Assembly: GCF_018618755.1 (NCBI RefSeq)
Contig: NZ_JACSMR010000002.1
Location: forward strand, 186,001 to 250,000
Source: Exiguobacterium sp. s193
Lineage (GTDB): Bacteria; Bacillota; Bacilli; Exiguobacteriales; Exiguobacteriaceae
DNA length: 64,000 nucleotides
Direction: 5' to 3'
Shown here one piece after another: positions 27,066 to 36,514 of this stretch (position 1 is its first letter; each line of letters begins with the position of its first letter). Position numbers and translations under genes: made by a program. Under the pieces are notes generated by a model that did no database searches, was not told the origin of the DNA, and saw only the letters and a list, made by a program, of their open reading frames with translations.

Positions 27066-27090
27066 AATTGTAGTTGTTTTAATTCATCAT

Positions 27091-27164
27091 GGCGGTGTAG
27101 CTCAGCTGGCTAGAGCGTACGGTTCATACCCGTGAGGTCGTGGGTTCGACTCCCTCCGCCGCTA
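27091..27164 (+). tRNA. tRNA-Met (CAU)
   Basis: A full cloverleaf: acceptor GGCGGTG with CGCCGCT (a G-T pair at the end), D arm GCTC/GAGC, anticodon stem TACGG/CCGTG with loop TTCATAC, and a T arm with TTCGACT. A U-U mismatch is predicted in the T stem. CCA is not encoded. It closely resembles the Bacillus elongator tRNA-Met sequence. Confidence 0.93.
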
Positions 27165-27176
27165 CTATTTACTTAA

Positions 27177-27250
27177 GGACCCTTAGCTCAGCTGGTTAGA
27201 GCTGACGGCTCATAACCGTCCGGTCGCAGGTTCGAGTCCTGCAGGGTCCA
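27177..27250 (+). tRNA. tRNA with CAU anticodon (Ile2 or Met)
   Basis: Acceptor GGACCCT pairs with AGGGTCC; the anticodon stem GACGG/CCGTC has loop CTCATAA; the T arm has GCAGG/CCTGC. CCA is not encoded. The body resembles tRNAs annotated as Ile(CAU), whose C34 is changed to lysidine by TilS, more than the first CAU tRNA does. Met remains possible. Confidence 0.9.
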
Positions 27251-27256
27251 TTTAAG

Positions 27257-27292
27257 AAACGCATTCTCTTTATGAGGGTGCGTTTATTTTTG
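27257..27292 (+). terminator. Terminator after the tRNA pair
   Basis: AAACGCATTCTC pairs with GAGGGTGCGTTT (with G-T pairs) around TTTAT, followed by ATTTTTG. Confidence 0.78.
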
Positions 27293-27362
27293 TCTCCTTG
27301 GGGAATATTAAAGATATTGTAATAATATTCATACTATAGTAATTAAGGGAGAGCGAAGAGAG

Positions 27363-28823
27363 ATGGAACGTAACCATACGATGATGCAGTTTTTTGAGTG
27401 GCATGTAGAGAATGACGGGAAGCATTGGCAACGTTTGAAAGAGAGAGCACCAGAGCTTCGTGCTGCAGGCATCACATCTGTTTGGATTCCACCGGCTTCA
27501 AAGGGACAATCAGATGAAGATACAGGGTATGGGATATACGATGTTTATGATTTAGGCGAGTTTGACCAAAAAGGGACGGTTCGAACGAAATATGGTACAA
27601 AAGACGAATTGATCGATGCGATTCAAGTTGCGCATGAAAATGATATCGCCGTGTATGCGGATGTCGTCATGAATCATAAGGCAGCTGCGGATGAACTAGA
27701 AACAATCAACGTTGTGGAAGTACATCCAGAAGATCGGTCGAAAGAAATTTCAGAAGAGTTCGAAATCGAGGCTTGGACAAAATTCACTTTCCCGGGACGA
27801 AACGGAAAGTACTCTGATTTTGTTTGGAACCATGAATTCTTTAATGGAACCGACTACGATGCACGCGAAGAAAAAACAGGTGTCTTTAAGATTTCCGGTA
27901 AAAACAAGGATTGGAACGATCAAGTCGATAGCGAGTTCGGGAATTACGACTACTTAATGTTCGCGAATATCGATTATAATCACCCGGAAGTCCGCCAAGA
28001 AATGATCGATTGGGGACATTGGTTTAAAGATACGCTGAATTGCCAAGGGTTCCGACTTGATGCGATTAAACACATCAACTACGAATTCGTCAATGAGTTC
28101 GCAAAATCGATGATTGGTGACAATCCAGATGGATTTTATATGGTCGGTGAGTTTTGGAAGTCAGACTTAGATGACTGTCGTCAATTTTTAGATAGCGTCG
28201 ATTATACAATCGATTTATTCGATGTGCCGCTTCATTATAAATTCCATGAGGCTTCGGAGCAGGGACAAGAATTTGATTTAACGACGCTGTTCGCAGATAC
28301 ACTCGTCGAGTCGCATCCGACGAACGCCGTTACGTTCGTCGATAATCATGATTCGCAACCGGGCGAATCGCTTGAATCCTGGATTGACGACTGGTTTAAG
28401 CAACATGCCTACGCGTCGATTCTCCTGCGTAAAGATGGTTACCCGTGCGTCTTTTACGGTGATTATTATGGTGTTCAAGGTCCGCATCCCGTCGAAGGGA
28501 AAAAAGAGATGATCAATGCGTTACTGTACGCCCGTTACCATAAAGCCTACGGAGAGCAAGAAGATTACCTGGACGATCCCCATTGTGTCGGCTGGGTCCG
28601 TCGTGGAGTGGAAGAATTTGCGAACTCCGGCTGTGCCGTATTGCTTTCAAATGCTGACATGTGTGAAAAACGGATGTTTGTCGGAGAAGACCGTGCCGGA
28701 GAGGAATGGTTCGACTACACGAATCATCAAGAAGAGCCAGTCGTGATTGATGAAGAAGGATTTGGTGTCTTCCCGGTTCCCGGTGGTGGCGTATCGGTAT
28801 TCGCCCCACGCGATGAACAATAA
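27363..28823 (+). CDS. Cytoplasmic alpha-amylase (GH13)
   Basis: A 486-residue GH13 enzyme with no signal peptide, so it acts on internal glucans or imported maltodextrins. Conserved regions: ADVVMNHK (region I), GFRLDAIKHI with the nucleophile Asp (region II), VGEFW with the acid/base Glu (region III) and FVDNHDSQ with the third Asp (region IV). Length and the MMQFFEWHVENDGKHW start match GH13_5 bacterial liquefying-type amylases. It starts at ATG 27363 behind GGGAGAGCGAAGAG. It stands alone between the tRNAs and sodA. Confidence 0.93.
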   Translation: MERNHTMMQFFEWHVENDGKHWQRLKERAPELRAAGITSVWIPPASKGQSDEDTGYGIYDVYDLGEFDQKGTVRTKYGTKDELIDAIQVAHENDIAVYADVVMNHKAAADELETINVVEVHPEDRSKEISEEFEIEAWTKFTFPGRNGKYSDFVWNHEFFNGTDYDAREEKTGVFKISGKNKDWNDQVDSEFGNYDYLMFANIDYNHPEVRQEMIDWGHWFKDTLNCQGFRLDAIKHINYEFVNEFAKSMIGDNPDGFYMVGEFWKSDLDDCRQFLDSVDYTIDLFDVPLHYKFHEASEQGQEFDLTTLFADTLVESHPTNAVTFVDNHDSQPGESLESWIDDWFKQHAYASILLRKDGYPCVFYGDYYGVQGPHPVEGKKEMINALLYARYHKAYGEQEDYLDDPHCVGWVRRGVEEFANSGCAVLLSNADMCEKRMFVGEDRAGEEWFDYTNHQEEPVVIDEEGFGVFPVPGGGVSVFAPRDEQ

Positions 28824-28916
28824 TTCGTAAGGGTCATTGCTTGCACTAGACTGCTTGTTTTTGCTAGTCTAAAGAGGTATTGAAGTTCCGAAAATAGGAT
28901 AAAGGGGGACATGAAA

Positions 28917-29525
28917 ATGTCAAAATTTGAATTACCAGAACTCGGCTACGCTTATGATGCGCTTGAGCCACATATCGATGCTCGTACGATGGAGATTCAC
29001 CACTCTAAACACCACAACACGTATGTAACGAACGTAAATGCTGCACTTGAAGGGTCAGAACATGAAGGGAAATCACTTGAAGAATTACTTCAAAACCTCG
29101 ATTCACTTCCTGCAAACATTCAAACAGCTGTCCGCAACAACGGTGGCGGTCATTGGAACCACTCGTTCTTCTGGAAACTGCTTAAAAAGAATGATGGTGC
29201 TGCACCGACAGGCGAACTCGCTTCTGCAATCGATGAAGCATTCGGTTCATTCGATGCTTTCAAAGATGAGTTTGCAAAAGCAGCGACAACACGCTTCGGA
29301 TCGGGTTGGGCATGGCTCATCGTCGAAGGTGGCAAACTTGCTGTCGTTTCGACACCGAACCAAGATACACCCGTCATGGAAGGTAAAACACCAATCCTCG
29401 GACTTGATGTTTGGGAGCATGCTTACTACCTGAACTATCAAAACCGTCGCCCTGACTACATCAACGCGTTCTTCAACGTCATCGATTGGGATCACGTTGC
29501 AAAACTCTACGCTGACGCAAAATAA
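28917..29525 (+). CDS. sodA: Superoxide dismutase (Mn/Fe)
   Basis: A 202-residue enzyme that converts superoxide to oxygen and hydrogen peroxide in the cytoplasm. Metal ligands are visible in [19 protein letters not shown] and [21 protein letters not shown] (Asp and His of DVWEH). Motif details favour manganese, but iron cannot be excluded. The ATG at 28917 is 8 bases after AAAGGGGG; an in-frame ATG at 28911 is too close. Position matches B. subtilis sodA, between ispG and pbpA. Confidence 0.96.
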   Translation: MSKFELPELGYAYDALEPHIDARTMEIHHSKHHNTYVTNVNAALEGSEHEGKSLEELLQNLDSLPANIQTAVRNNGGGHWNHSFFWKLLKKNDGAAPTGELASAIDEAFGSFDAFKDEFAKAATTRFGSGWAWLIVEGGKLAVVSTPNQDTPVMEGKTPILGLDVWEHAYYLNYQNRRPDYINAFFNVIDWDHVAKLYADAK

Positions 29526-29537
29526 TCGTCTTGACTA

Positions 29538-29577
29538 AAAAGAGTCGTTTCCTCGCATGAGGAAGCGGCTCTTTTTT
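29538..29577 (+). terminator. Terminator after sodA
   Basis: AAGAGTCGTTTCCTC pairs with GAGGAAGCGGCTCTT around GCAT, followed by a T run. Confidence 0.93.
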
Positions 29578-29600
29578 AATACGGAAAATGATGGGATAGG

Positions 29601-29629
29601 TTGTTATGGATGGTTTCCTTCTATATAAT
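29601..29629 (+). promoter_or_regulatory. pbpA promoter
   Basis: TTGTTA (29601-29606) and TATAAT (29624-29629) are 17 bases apart, 39 bases before the pbpA start codon. Confidence 0.8.
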
Positions 29630-29667
29630 GAACAAAGATGACTTTTTGAACGATAGGGGAGTACGCC

Positions 29668-31740
29668 ATGGCGAAACGAATCACGGTAAGAGGAAGACGG
29701 CGTAACCACTTGCCGCTTCGATTGAATTTAATGTTTTTTGTTGTTTTTTTATTGTTTGCGATTTTAATCTTTCGACTCGGTGTCGTCCAGATTGTCAACG
29801 GTGAAAAAATTTCACGAGAAGTTCAAAAAACAGAGATGATTGCTTCAAAGTACGAAGTACCACGCGGTAAGATTTACGATCGCGATGGGCGTTTGCTCGT
29901 CGATACGATTTCGAAGTACTCAATCGTCTACCGACGTTCGCAAAATACAAAGGTCGATGAACGAATTGAAACGGCATCGCGTCTTGCTGCCATCATCCAT
30001 TTACCGAAAGATGATTGGAAAGTAACGGAGCGTGACTTAAAGGATTACTGGATTGCAACGAACGAAAAAGAATCGAAACGTCGTTTTGATGCGGTCATGA
30101 AAGAAAAATATCCGACCTTAGAAGATCGGAAAAAATTATCGATTGCTGAAGAAAACCAGGTGATGCTTGACACGATTACAGAAAAAGATATTGCGTTTGA
30201 CGACAAGACGATGGAAATCGTTGCCATTAAACACAACATGGAGGTCGGATATGCACTTGATCCGCAACTCGTCAAACTCGGTGCGACGGCAAAAGAGATG
30301 GCGATCATTGATGAAAACCTTGAAGCGTTAAAAGGTGTCTCCGTCGAGCCGTTCTATGAACGGTCGTATCCTTATGAAGGGACGTTACGGAATATCTTCG
30401 GGAAGTACTCAAAGATTCCAGCCGAGCAACAAGCACAGTATAAAGCAAAAGGCTACAGCTTAAATGATCGTGTCGGGACCTCGTTCTTAGAACAACAATA
30501 TGAAGATTTACTTCGGGGAAAACCGGCATATGACGTGTATGAAACGTTTAATGGTGAACCGGTTGGTGAACCGAACCGGGAAGAAGGGGAGTCCGGAAAA
30601 GACCTCGTTCTCACGGTTGACGCAGCATACAATAAACAGGTTGACCAAATCCTCCAACAAGCGATTAAAATGGGACGCGGCATGGGCAGTGGGTATTTAA
30701 AAGAAGGTTATGCCGTCGTGATGAACCCGCAGACAGGTGAGGTCTTAGCAATGTCGGGACAAAAACTCGATACGTCGACAAACAAATTCAGTGACGTTGC
30801 CATCAATAACGTCCTGACGTCACTCCAAATCGGATCAACGATTAAAGGGGCGACGGTCGCGATGGGGCTTCAAGAAGGCGTAATCCGCCAAAATGAAGTC
30901 ATCAACGATGCACCGATCACAATTGGCGGAACGAAAAAAGCATCGTATGTCAACATGGGACCGATTACGGATTTGACGGCTCTCGAACGTTCATCCAACG
31001 TGTACATGTTCAACATTGCGATGCGGATGGCGAACTATCCGAGCAACGGGATTGCAGGGGCGAGTGTCGATGCGGCTGCAGCCATCATGCAGAACTATTA
31101 CAGCCAGTTCGGGCTCGGTGTTACGACAGGCATCGATTTACCGTATGAAGCGAAGGGTGTTCAAGGAACACCTGACCGCGTCACGCTCCTGATGGACCGT
31201 GTTATCGGGCAATATGATGCCTTTACACCGTTACAAGTCGCGCAGTACATTTCCACACTCGCGAACGGTGGTTACCGTGTCCAACCGCACTTCCTAAAAC
31301 AAGTCCTTGCTTCGAATTCAATTGAAGAAGGAACGAAACAAGTCGATTATAGTTTCAAGACGAACTATTTGAATCGGGTCGAAGTCAGCCAAGATAACAT
31401 TGATCATGTCCGCGAAGGATTACACCGTGTCGTCAAAGGCGAGCGGGGAACGGCTAAAGTCATCGCGTTGACGGGTATCGACGCGGCTGCGAAAACCGGG
31501 ACAGCACAGGTTAGTGTGTATGGTGAAGACGGAATTGCTTTACGGGACGGGAGCGGGCAACCGATACGGTCCCTCAACTCAAACCTTGTCGGTTGGGCGC
31601 CATACGACAATCCAGAGATCGCATGGGCTGTGTTCCTTCCATATATGGAGCAAGAAACAGTCAACTCGAAAATTGGTCATGATTTAGTGAAGGCGTACTT
31701 CAACGTCAAAGATATCCCGTGGCAAACTAAGCCAAATTAA
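29668..31740 (+). CDS. pbpA: Class B penicillin-binding protein (PBP2A type)
   Basis: A 690-residue monofunctional DD-transpeptidase that cross-links peptidoglycan during cell elongation. A basic N-terminus and one anchor helix (about residues 18-42) are followed by a dimerisation/pedestal domain, then the transpeptidase domain. The catalytic motifs are SxxK in GSTIKGAT (Ser near residue 389), SxN in ERSSNVYM and KTG in AAKTGTAQ. It starts at ATG 29668 with GATAGGGGAG upstream. It lies between sodA and pst as in B. subtilis (pbpA). Confidence 0.95.
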   Translation: MAKRITVRGRRRNHLPLRLNLMFFVVFLLFAILIFRLGVVQIVNGEKISREVQKTEMIASKYEVPRGKIYDRDGRLLVDTISKYSIVYRRSQNTKVDERIETASRLAAIIHLPKDDWKVTERDLKDYWIATNEKESKRRFDAVMKEKYPTLEDRKKLSIAEENQVMLDTITEKDIAFDDKTMEIVAIKHNMEVGYALDPQLVKLGATAKEMAIIDENLEALKGVSVEPFYERSYPYEGTLRNIFGKYSKIPAEQQAQYKAKGYSLNDRVGTSFLEQQYEDLLRGKPAYDVYETFNGEPVGEPNREEGESGKDLVLTVDAAYNKQVDQILQQAIKMGRGMGSGYLKEGYAVVMNPQTGEVLAMSGQKLDTSTNKFSDVAINNVLTSLQIGSTIKGATVAMGLQEGVIRQNEVINDAPITIGGTKKASYVNMGPITDLTALERSSNVYMFNIAMRMANYPSNGIAGASVDAAAAIMQNYYSQFGLGVTTGIDLPYEAKGVQGTPDRVTLLMDRVIGQYDAFTPLQVAQYISTLANGGYRVQPHFLKQVLASNSIEEGTKQVDYSFKTNYLNRVEVSQDNIDHVREGLHRVVKGERGTAKVIALTGIDAAAKTGTAQVSVYGEDGIALRDGSGQPIRSLNSNLVGWAPYDNPEIAWAVFLPYMEQETVNSKIGHDLVKAYFNVKDIPWQTKPN

Positions 31741-31748
31741 CTAGAAAG

Positions 31749-31780
31749 ACGAAGATGAGGAAACTCATCTTCGTTTTTTT
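31749..31780 (+). terminator. Terminator after pbpA
   Basis: ACGAAGATGAG and CTCATCTTCGT arms enclose GAAA, followed by TTTTTT. Confidence 0.94.
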
Positions 31781-31838
31781 ATTTGGATTGACCTTTTTTT
31801 CTAATGGTTTTTGAATTGTAAACTGCAAAAAACAAGCC

Positions 31839-31895
31839 TTTACAATTCTTTTACGTTGGATTCATTTCGTTTTAATAGTTCATCGGTAGTATAAG
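31839..31895 (+). promoter_or_regulatory. Pho box and promoter of the pst operon
   Basis: Four PhoP-like half-sites lie exactly 11 bases apart: TTTACA (31839), TTTACG (31850), TTCATT (31861) and TTAATA (31872). A TATAAG at 31890-31895 is the likely -10. This is the arrangement expected for PhoP-activated promoters in Bacilli, and it fits phosphate-starvation induction of pstSCAB-phoU. Confidence 0.87.
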
Positions 31896-31963
31896 TCTTG
31901 TAAGGGAAACGGATAAAAAGTCGTAGCACTACAAGCGACATACTTCGAGGAGGAAATTTAATC

Positions 31964-32908
31964 ATGTCTTGGATGAAAAAAACAGCACTTATCACAACAG
32001 TAGCTTCAATCGCAGTAGTCGGTGCGGCATGCGGAAATGACAAAGGAAGCTCTTCAAGTTCGTCAGATCTTTCAGGAAAGATTGCGATTGATGGATCTTC
32101 AACAGTTTTCCCAATCATGGAAGCAGTCGGAGAAGAATATTCGATTGAACAACCAGACGTCAACGTAACAGTCGGCGTATCTGGAACAGGTGGCGGATTC
32201 AAACGTTTCGTCGTCGGTGAAACAGACCTCTCGAATGCTTCACGTGAGATTAAAGAAGAAGAAGCAGCAAAAGCAGAAGAAAATGGAATTGAATATACGA
32301 AAATGGCACTCGCACTCGACGGCTTGACAGTCGCGGTGAGTAAAGAAAATACATGGCTCAAAGAATTAACGATTGAGCAACTCAATAAAATGTGGCTTGA
32401 TCCGAACGTTAAAACATGGAAAGATGTTGATTCGTCATTCCCGGCTGAACCAATCAAGTTCTTCAGCCCAGGTAAAGACTCAGGTACATTCGATTACTTT
32501 AATGAAGAAGTAATGGATGAAAAAGATATGCGTAAAGATGTTCAGTTATCAGAAGATGACAACGTCCTCGTTAAAGGTGTTGAAGGAACAAAAGGTGCAA
32601 TCGGATACTTCGGTTACGCGTACTATGCAGAAAACAAAGACAAGTTAAAAGAAGTACCACTTTCTGCTGAAGGAAAAGACGCTGTCGCGCCTACTCCGGA
32701 AACAATCAATGATCTTTCGTACCCACTATCACGTGAAATTTACACGTATGTAAACAACAAGTCATTAAACGACAAAAAACAAGTGGCTGATTTCGTGAAA
32801 TTCACGAATGAAAACGCAGGTGATTTAGCGGAAGAAGTCGGTTACGTCAAAATGAAGCAAGACCGTTATGACGAAAATGCAAAAGCAATCGAAGACGCAA
32901 TGAAATAA
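31964..32908 (+). CDS. pstS: Phosphate-binding lipoprotein PstS
   Basis: A 314-residue extracellular phosphate receptor. The N-terminal signal ends in a lipobox VGAAC (Cys near residue 24), followed by a Ser-rich linker. The binding protein shows IAIDGSSTVFPI, VSGTGGGFKRF, TDLSNASREI and SPGKDSGTFDYF, which contain typical phosphate ligands. ATG 31964 follows AGGAGG at 31948-31953. It is the first gene of pstSCAB-phoU. The stem-loop after it probably lets it be made in excess of the membrane parts. Confidence 0.96.
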   Translation: MSWMKKTALITTVASIAVVGAACGNDKGSSSSSSDLSGKIAIDGSSTVFPIMEAVGEEYSIEQPDVNVTVGVSGTGGGFKRFVVGETDLSNASREIKEEEAAKAEENGIEYTKMALALDGLTVAVSKENTWLKELTIEQLNKMWLDPNVKTWKDVDSSFPAEPIKFFSPGKDSGTFDYFNEEVMDEKDMRKDVQLSEDDNVLVKGVEGTKGAIGYFGYAYYAENKDKLKEVPLSAEGKDAVAPTPETINDLSYPLSREIYTYVNNKSLNDKKQVADFVKFTNENAGDLAEEVGYVKMKQDRYDENAKAIEDAMK

Positions 32909-32928
32909 ACATCCAGATGTAAGGATGG

Positions 32929-32960
32929 CCTAAAAAGGGGGGAATCCCCTCCTTTTTAGG
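32929..32960 (+). other. Intra-operon stem-loop between pstS and pstC
   Basis: CCTAAAAAGG(GG) pairs with CCTTTTTAGG, with a G-rich/CCCC inner part; the whole inverted repeat is 32 bases. No T run follows, so it is more likely an mRNA-stabilising or processing hairpin than a full terminator. Confidence 0.8.
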
Positions 32961-33003
32961 TCCCGTTCTTATGTAGGGGTGATGGAGTAGGGAGCGAAGA
33001 AGG

Positions 33004-33945
33004 ATGAATTCATCATCAAAAGGTTCGGTTCGAGAGCTGATTCAACAGAACCGTAAACAAAAGTTCAGTATGAAAAACATCATGGAACGAATTATGCCAA
33101 TCGTCTTATTTTTATGTGCGTTTGTATCAGTCGTTACGACCATTGGCATCATTCTCACGTTAGTCATTGAAACGGAACACTTCTTTGAAGTGGTTTCAAT
33201 CAAAGAATTTTTCGGAAGTACGAGCTGGTATCCTCTGAATTCACAACCAGAATACGGAATTTGGCCGCTCGTCGTGGGAACACTTGAGATTACCGTGATT
33301 GCGATGCTAGTTGCCGTGCCGATTGGACTCACTTCTGCGATTTACTTAAGTGAGTATGCATCAGAGCGCGCACGTCGTGTATTAAAACCAATCCTTGAAG
33401 TATTGGCAGGGGTGCCAACAATCGTCTTTGGTTTCTTCGCCTTGACGTTTGTCACACCACTACTCGTAAAGTTAATTCCTGGTCTTGCAATCTATAATGC
33501 ACTGAGTCCAGGCATTGTCGTCGGAATCATGATCATCCCGATGATTGCTTCGATTTCTGAAGATGCGATGAGTTCTGTCCCGAAAAAAATTCGTGACGGT
33601 GCGCTCGCACTTGGTTCGACACGCCTTGAAGTTGCTTTAAAAGTCGTCGTTCCGGCAGCTCTTTCAGGTATCATCGCGTCAATCGTACTGGGTATGTCTC
33701 GTGCGATTGGTGAGACGATGATCGTAACAATCGCAGGAGGGTCAAATCCTACTGCAACCGTCAACCCGCTTGAACCTGTCCAAACGATGACAGCGTATAT
33801 CGTTCAGGTCGCACTTGGTGACGCGGGATACGGAACGGTTGAATATTACAGTATTTATGCGGTCGGTACGTTGTTGTTCGTCTTTACTCTTGTGATGAAC
33901 TTACTCGCGAACTGGATTACGCGTCGCTTCAGAGAGGAGTATTGA
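33004..33945 (+). CDS. pstC: Phosphate ABC transporter permease PstC
   Basis: A 313-residue permease with about six transmembrane helices. The EAA loop, where the ATPase docks, is visible as [41 protein letters not shown] is a PstC/PstA family hallmark. It starts at ATG 33004 behind GGAGCGAAGAAGG. It pairs with PstA, which begins one base after its stop codon. Confidence 0.95.
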   Translation: MNSSSKGSVRELIQQNRKQKFSMKNIMERIMPIVLFLCAFVSVVTTIGIILTLVIETEHFFEVVSIKEFFGSTSWYPLNSQPEYGIWPLVVGTLEITVIAMLVAVPIGLTSAIYLSEYASERARRVLKPILEVLAGVPTIVFGFFALTFVTPLLVKLIPGLAIYNALSPGIVVGIMIIPMIASISEDAMSSVPKKIRDGALALGSTRLEVALKVVVPAALSGIIASIVLGMSRAIGETMIVTIAGGSNPTATVNPLEPVQTMTAYIVQVALGDAGYGTVEYYSIYAVGTLLFVFTLVMNLLANWITRRFREEY

Positions 33946-33946
33946 G

Positions 33947-34855
33947 ATGGCCTTACCAGAAAAACAACCTGTACAAAAAAAGTTTATTGACCCAGTAGCT
34001 GTAAAAAAATCGATTGGTCAACGACTCGTCGTGAACAATGTAACGAAAGTGATTTTCTTGATCGGTCTATTATTCGGTCTTGTCGTTCTTGGTATTCTTC
34101 TCTTTGGTGTCATCCGTGACGGTGCCGCTTGGTTGTCGCTTGATTTCCTTTTAAATGCGCCATCGCGTCGACCGGCCAATGCAGGGATTTATCCGGCACT
34201 GATGGGAACGATTTTCTTAATGCTCCTCATCATCCCAATGATTTTCATTATCGGGGTCGGGGCAGCGATTTATTTAGAAGAGTATGCGAAAAGAGGACGG
34301 ATGACATCGTTCATCGAAGTCAACATCTCAAACTTAGCAGGTGTTCCTTCAATCGTCTTCGGTCTTCTCGGATTAACCTTCTTCGTCCGTAACATGGGCT
34401 TCGGTTCAACATTGATTGCAGGAGCCTTAACGCTTGCGCTCATGAGCTTACCGGTCGTCATCGTATCATCGCAAGAAGCGATTCGTTCGGTGCCGCAAGC
34501 AATGCGTCATGCTTCACTCGCGCTCGGTGCTTCAAAATGGCAAACGACGTTCAAAGTCGTGTTACCGGCATCACTCCCGGGTGTCATTACCGGAATCATC
34601 TTAGCGGTCTCTCGTGCAATCGGAGAAACAGCACCATTGATCATGGTCGGGGCAGCTATCTTCATCGCGCGTGCACCGGAAGGTCTCTTTTCAGAGTTTA
34701 CAGCATTACCGATTCAAATTTATAACTGGACAAGCCGTCCACAAGCCGATTTCCAAGGTCTCGCCGCAGCTGGTATCCTCATTTTGATGGTGATCTTGTT
34801 GACGATGAACTCACTTGCGATCTGGATTCGAAATCGCTTTTCAAAACGTTATTAA
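33947..34855 (+). CDS. pstA: Phosphate ABC transporter permease PstA
   Basis: A 302-residue permease with about six helices. NLAGVPSIVFGLLGLTFF and the EAA loop VPQAMRHASLALGASKWQTTFKVV mirror the PstC motifs. The cytoplasmic N-terminus (about 40 residues) is hydrophilic. The start at 33947 has AGAGAGGAG upstream in the end of pstC. It forms the membrane channel with PstC. Confidence 0.95.
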   Translation: MALPEKQPVQKKFIDPVAVKKSIGQRLVVNNVTKVIFLIGLLFGLVVLGILLFGVIRDGAAWLSLDFLLNAPSRRPANAGIYPALMGTIFLMLLIIPMIFIIGVGAAIYLEEYAKRGRMTSFIEVNISNLAGVPSIVFGLLGLTFFVRNMGFGSTLIAGALTLALMSLPVVIVSSQEAIRSVPQAMRHASLALGASKWQTTFKVVLPASLPGVITGIILAVSRAIGETAPLIMVGAAIFIARAPEGLFSEFTALPIQIYNWTSRPQADFQGLAAAGILILMVILLTMNSLAIWIRNRFSKRY

Positions 34856-34896
34856 GTAGATAGAAGGTTCTGAAACGTTTTTAAGGAGGAACACAG

Positions 34897-35727
34897 ATGA
34901 TGGATACGAAGCTGACGACAAAAACAGCCGAGAAAGAAGGGGCAACAATTATGAATCAACCAGTAGCTGCGCAAGACAGTGTATACCGTGTCGACAATTT
35001 AAACTTATGGTACGGTGACGACCACGCATTAAAAGATGTCAACTTAGATATTAAACAAAACGAAGTCACGGCAATCATCGGACCGTCTGGGTGCGGGAAA
35101 TCGACATTCATCAAAACGTTGAACCGGATGGTCGAGCTTGTGCCAATCGTTCGGACAAACGGTGTCATCGAATATAATGGCCGTAACATTTTCGATAAAG
35201 AATATGAAGTAGAAGAATTACGGACATCAGTCGGTATGGTCTTCCAACAGCCGAACCCATTCCCGAAATCGATTTATGACAACATCGCATATGGACCACG
35301 CGTCCATGGCGTCAAAAACAAAAAGATTTTGGATGAAATCGTTGAACGTAGCTTACGTGGTGCAGCGATTTGGGACGAAGTCAAAGACCGTCTGAATGAA
35401 AATGCCTACGGGTTATCAGGTGGACAGCAACAACGTCTTTGTATCGCACGATGCCTTGCGATTGAACCGGATGTCATCTTAATGGATGAACCGACTTCAG
35501 CACTCGATCCGATTTCGACACTCAAAGTCGAAGAACTCGTTCAGGATTTGAAAAAAGATTACTCAATCATCATCGTGACGCATAACATGCAACAGGCAGC
35601 ACGTGTGTCGGATAAAACAGCATTCTTCTTGAACGGAGAAGTAGTCGAGTTTGATCAAACGGACCGCATTTTCTCAAATCCAAGCGATAAGCGGACGGAA
35701 GATTATATTTCAGGACGATTCGGATAA
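34897..35727 (+). CDS. pstB: Phosphate ABC transporter ATPase PstB
   Basis: A 276-residue ATPase. Walker [10 protein letters not shown] (about residues 66-74), Q-loop [16 protein letters not shown], signature [11 protein letters not shown] and Walker [14 protein letters not shown] are all intact. The N-terminus has about 25 extra residues; MNQPVAAQ (ATG 34951) is a possible alternative start, but TAAGGAGG before 34897 favours the longer form. Only one pstB is present, whereas B. subtilis has two. Confidence 0.95.
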   Translation: MMDTKLTTKTAEKEGATIMNQPVAAQDSVYRVDNLNLWYGDDHALKDVNLDIKQNEVTAIIGPSGCGKSTFIKTLNRMVELVPIVRTNGVIEYNGRNIFDKEYEVEELRTSVGMVFQQPNPFPKSIYDNIAYGPRVHGVKNKKILDEIVERSLRGAAIWDEVKDRLNENAYGLSGGQQQRLCIARCLAIEPDVILMDEPTSALDPISTLKVEELVQDLKKDYSIIIVTHNMQQAARVSDKTAFFLNGEVVEFDQTDRIFSNPSDKRTEDYISGRFG

Positions 35728-35743
35728 TTAGGAGGAACTTTCA

Positions 35744-36406
35744 ATGGCAACTCACCGTACGATTTTTGGGGAAAACTTGGCAGTACTCGATCAAAAAGTT
35801 TTTCTCCTGGCCCGCAAGACGATGCAACAAATTGCGACGACAGCAGAAGCACTTGAAAAATATGATCTCGATATCGCGCGTACTGTCATCGAAAATGACA
35901 ATGAGCTTGATGCGCTTGAACTTGAAATCAATGATGATGCGATTCTGTTGATCGCAAAACAACAACCCGTTGCGACAGATTTACGTCGACTCGTGACGGC
36001 GATGAAAATCGCGACAGACTTGGAACGGATTGCTGATTATGCAGGAAATATTTCGAAAGCGGTCTTACGCGTCGAGACATTCCCGTACGTCATCGATATC
36101 TCGCTCTTGAAAGAAGCGTTCGAAACGTTGCTTGATATGACAGAAACCGCAATCGTCGCCTATCGTGATGGCGACATCGAAAAAGCGAAAGCATTATCTG
36201 ATCTCGACAACATCATCGATGAGACGACATATAAAGCACTTCGCCAATACATGCGCCATATGTCATTGCAACCAATCGTCGTGGATGAAATCATGCAATT
36301 TACGAACATCTGCCGTTACATCGAGCGGATGGGTGACCACTTGACGAATGTCGGGGAACATCTCATCTATCTCGAAAAAGGAAAACACTACGATTTAAAT
36401 AACTAA
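35744..36406 (+). CDS. phoU: Phosphate transport regulator PhoU
   Basis: A 220-residue helical protein of two three-helix PhoU repeats, with the ATDLERIADYAGNIS and RYIERMGDHLTNVGE metal-binding motifs. It restrains Pst uptake and phosphate signalling when phosphate is plentiful. ATG 35744 follows AGGAGG at 35731-35736. It is the last gene of the pst operon, followed by a terminator. B. subtilis lacks phoU here, so its presence marks a different lineage. Confidence 0.95.
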   Translation: MATHRTIFGENLAVLDQKVFLLARKTMQQIATTAEALEKYDLDIARTVIENDNELDALELEINDDAILLIAKQQPVATDLRRLVTAMKIATDLERIADYAGNISKAVLRVETFPYVIDISLLKEAFETLLDMTETAIVAYRDGDIEKAKALSDLDNIIDETTYKALRQYMRHMSLQPIVVDEIMQFTNICRYIERMGDHLTNVGEHLIYLEKGKHYDLNN

Positions 36407-36409
36407 TCC

Positions 36410-36446
36410 AAGTAGGTACGGGGAGATTCCTCGACCTACTTTTTTT
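36410..36446 (+). terminator. Terminator of the pst-phoU operon
   Basis: AAGTAGGT (36410-36417) pairs with ACCTACTT (36434-36441) above an inner GGGGA/TCCTC stem, followed by a T run. Confidence 0.88.
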
Positions 36447-36514
36447 CGTAAAGGGATTTGAAACAAGTTTGTAGAATAGGAAAGAAGTGAATAAAGATAA
36501 AGAGGTGATAGGTA

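Noticed and set aside
28835-28875. Inverted repeat TAGACT/AGTCTA before sodA as terminator
   Set aside because: The arms are only six bases and no T run follows.
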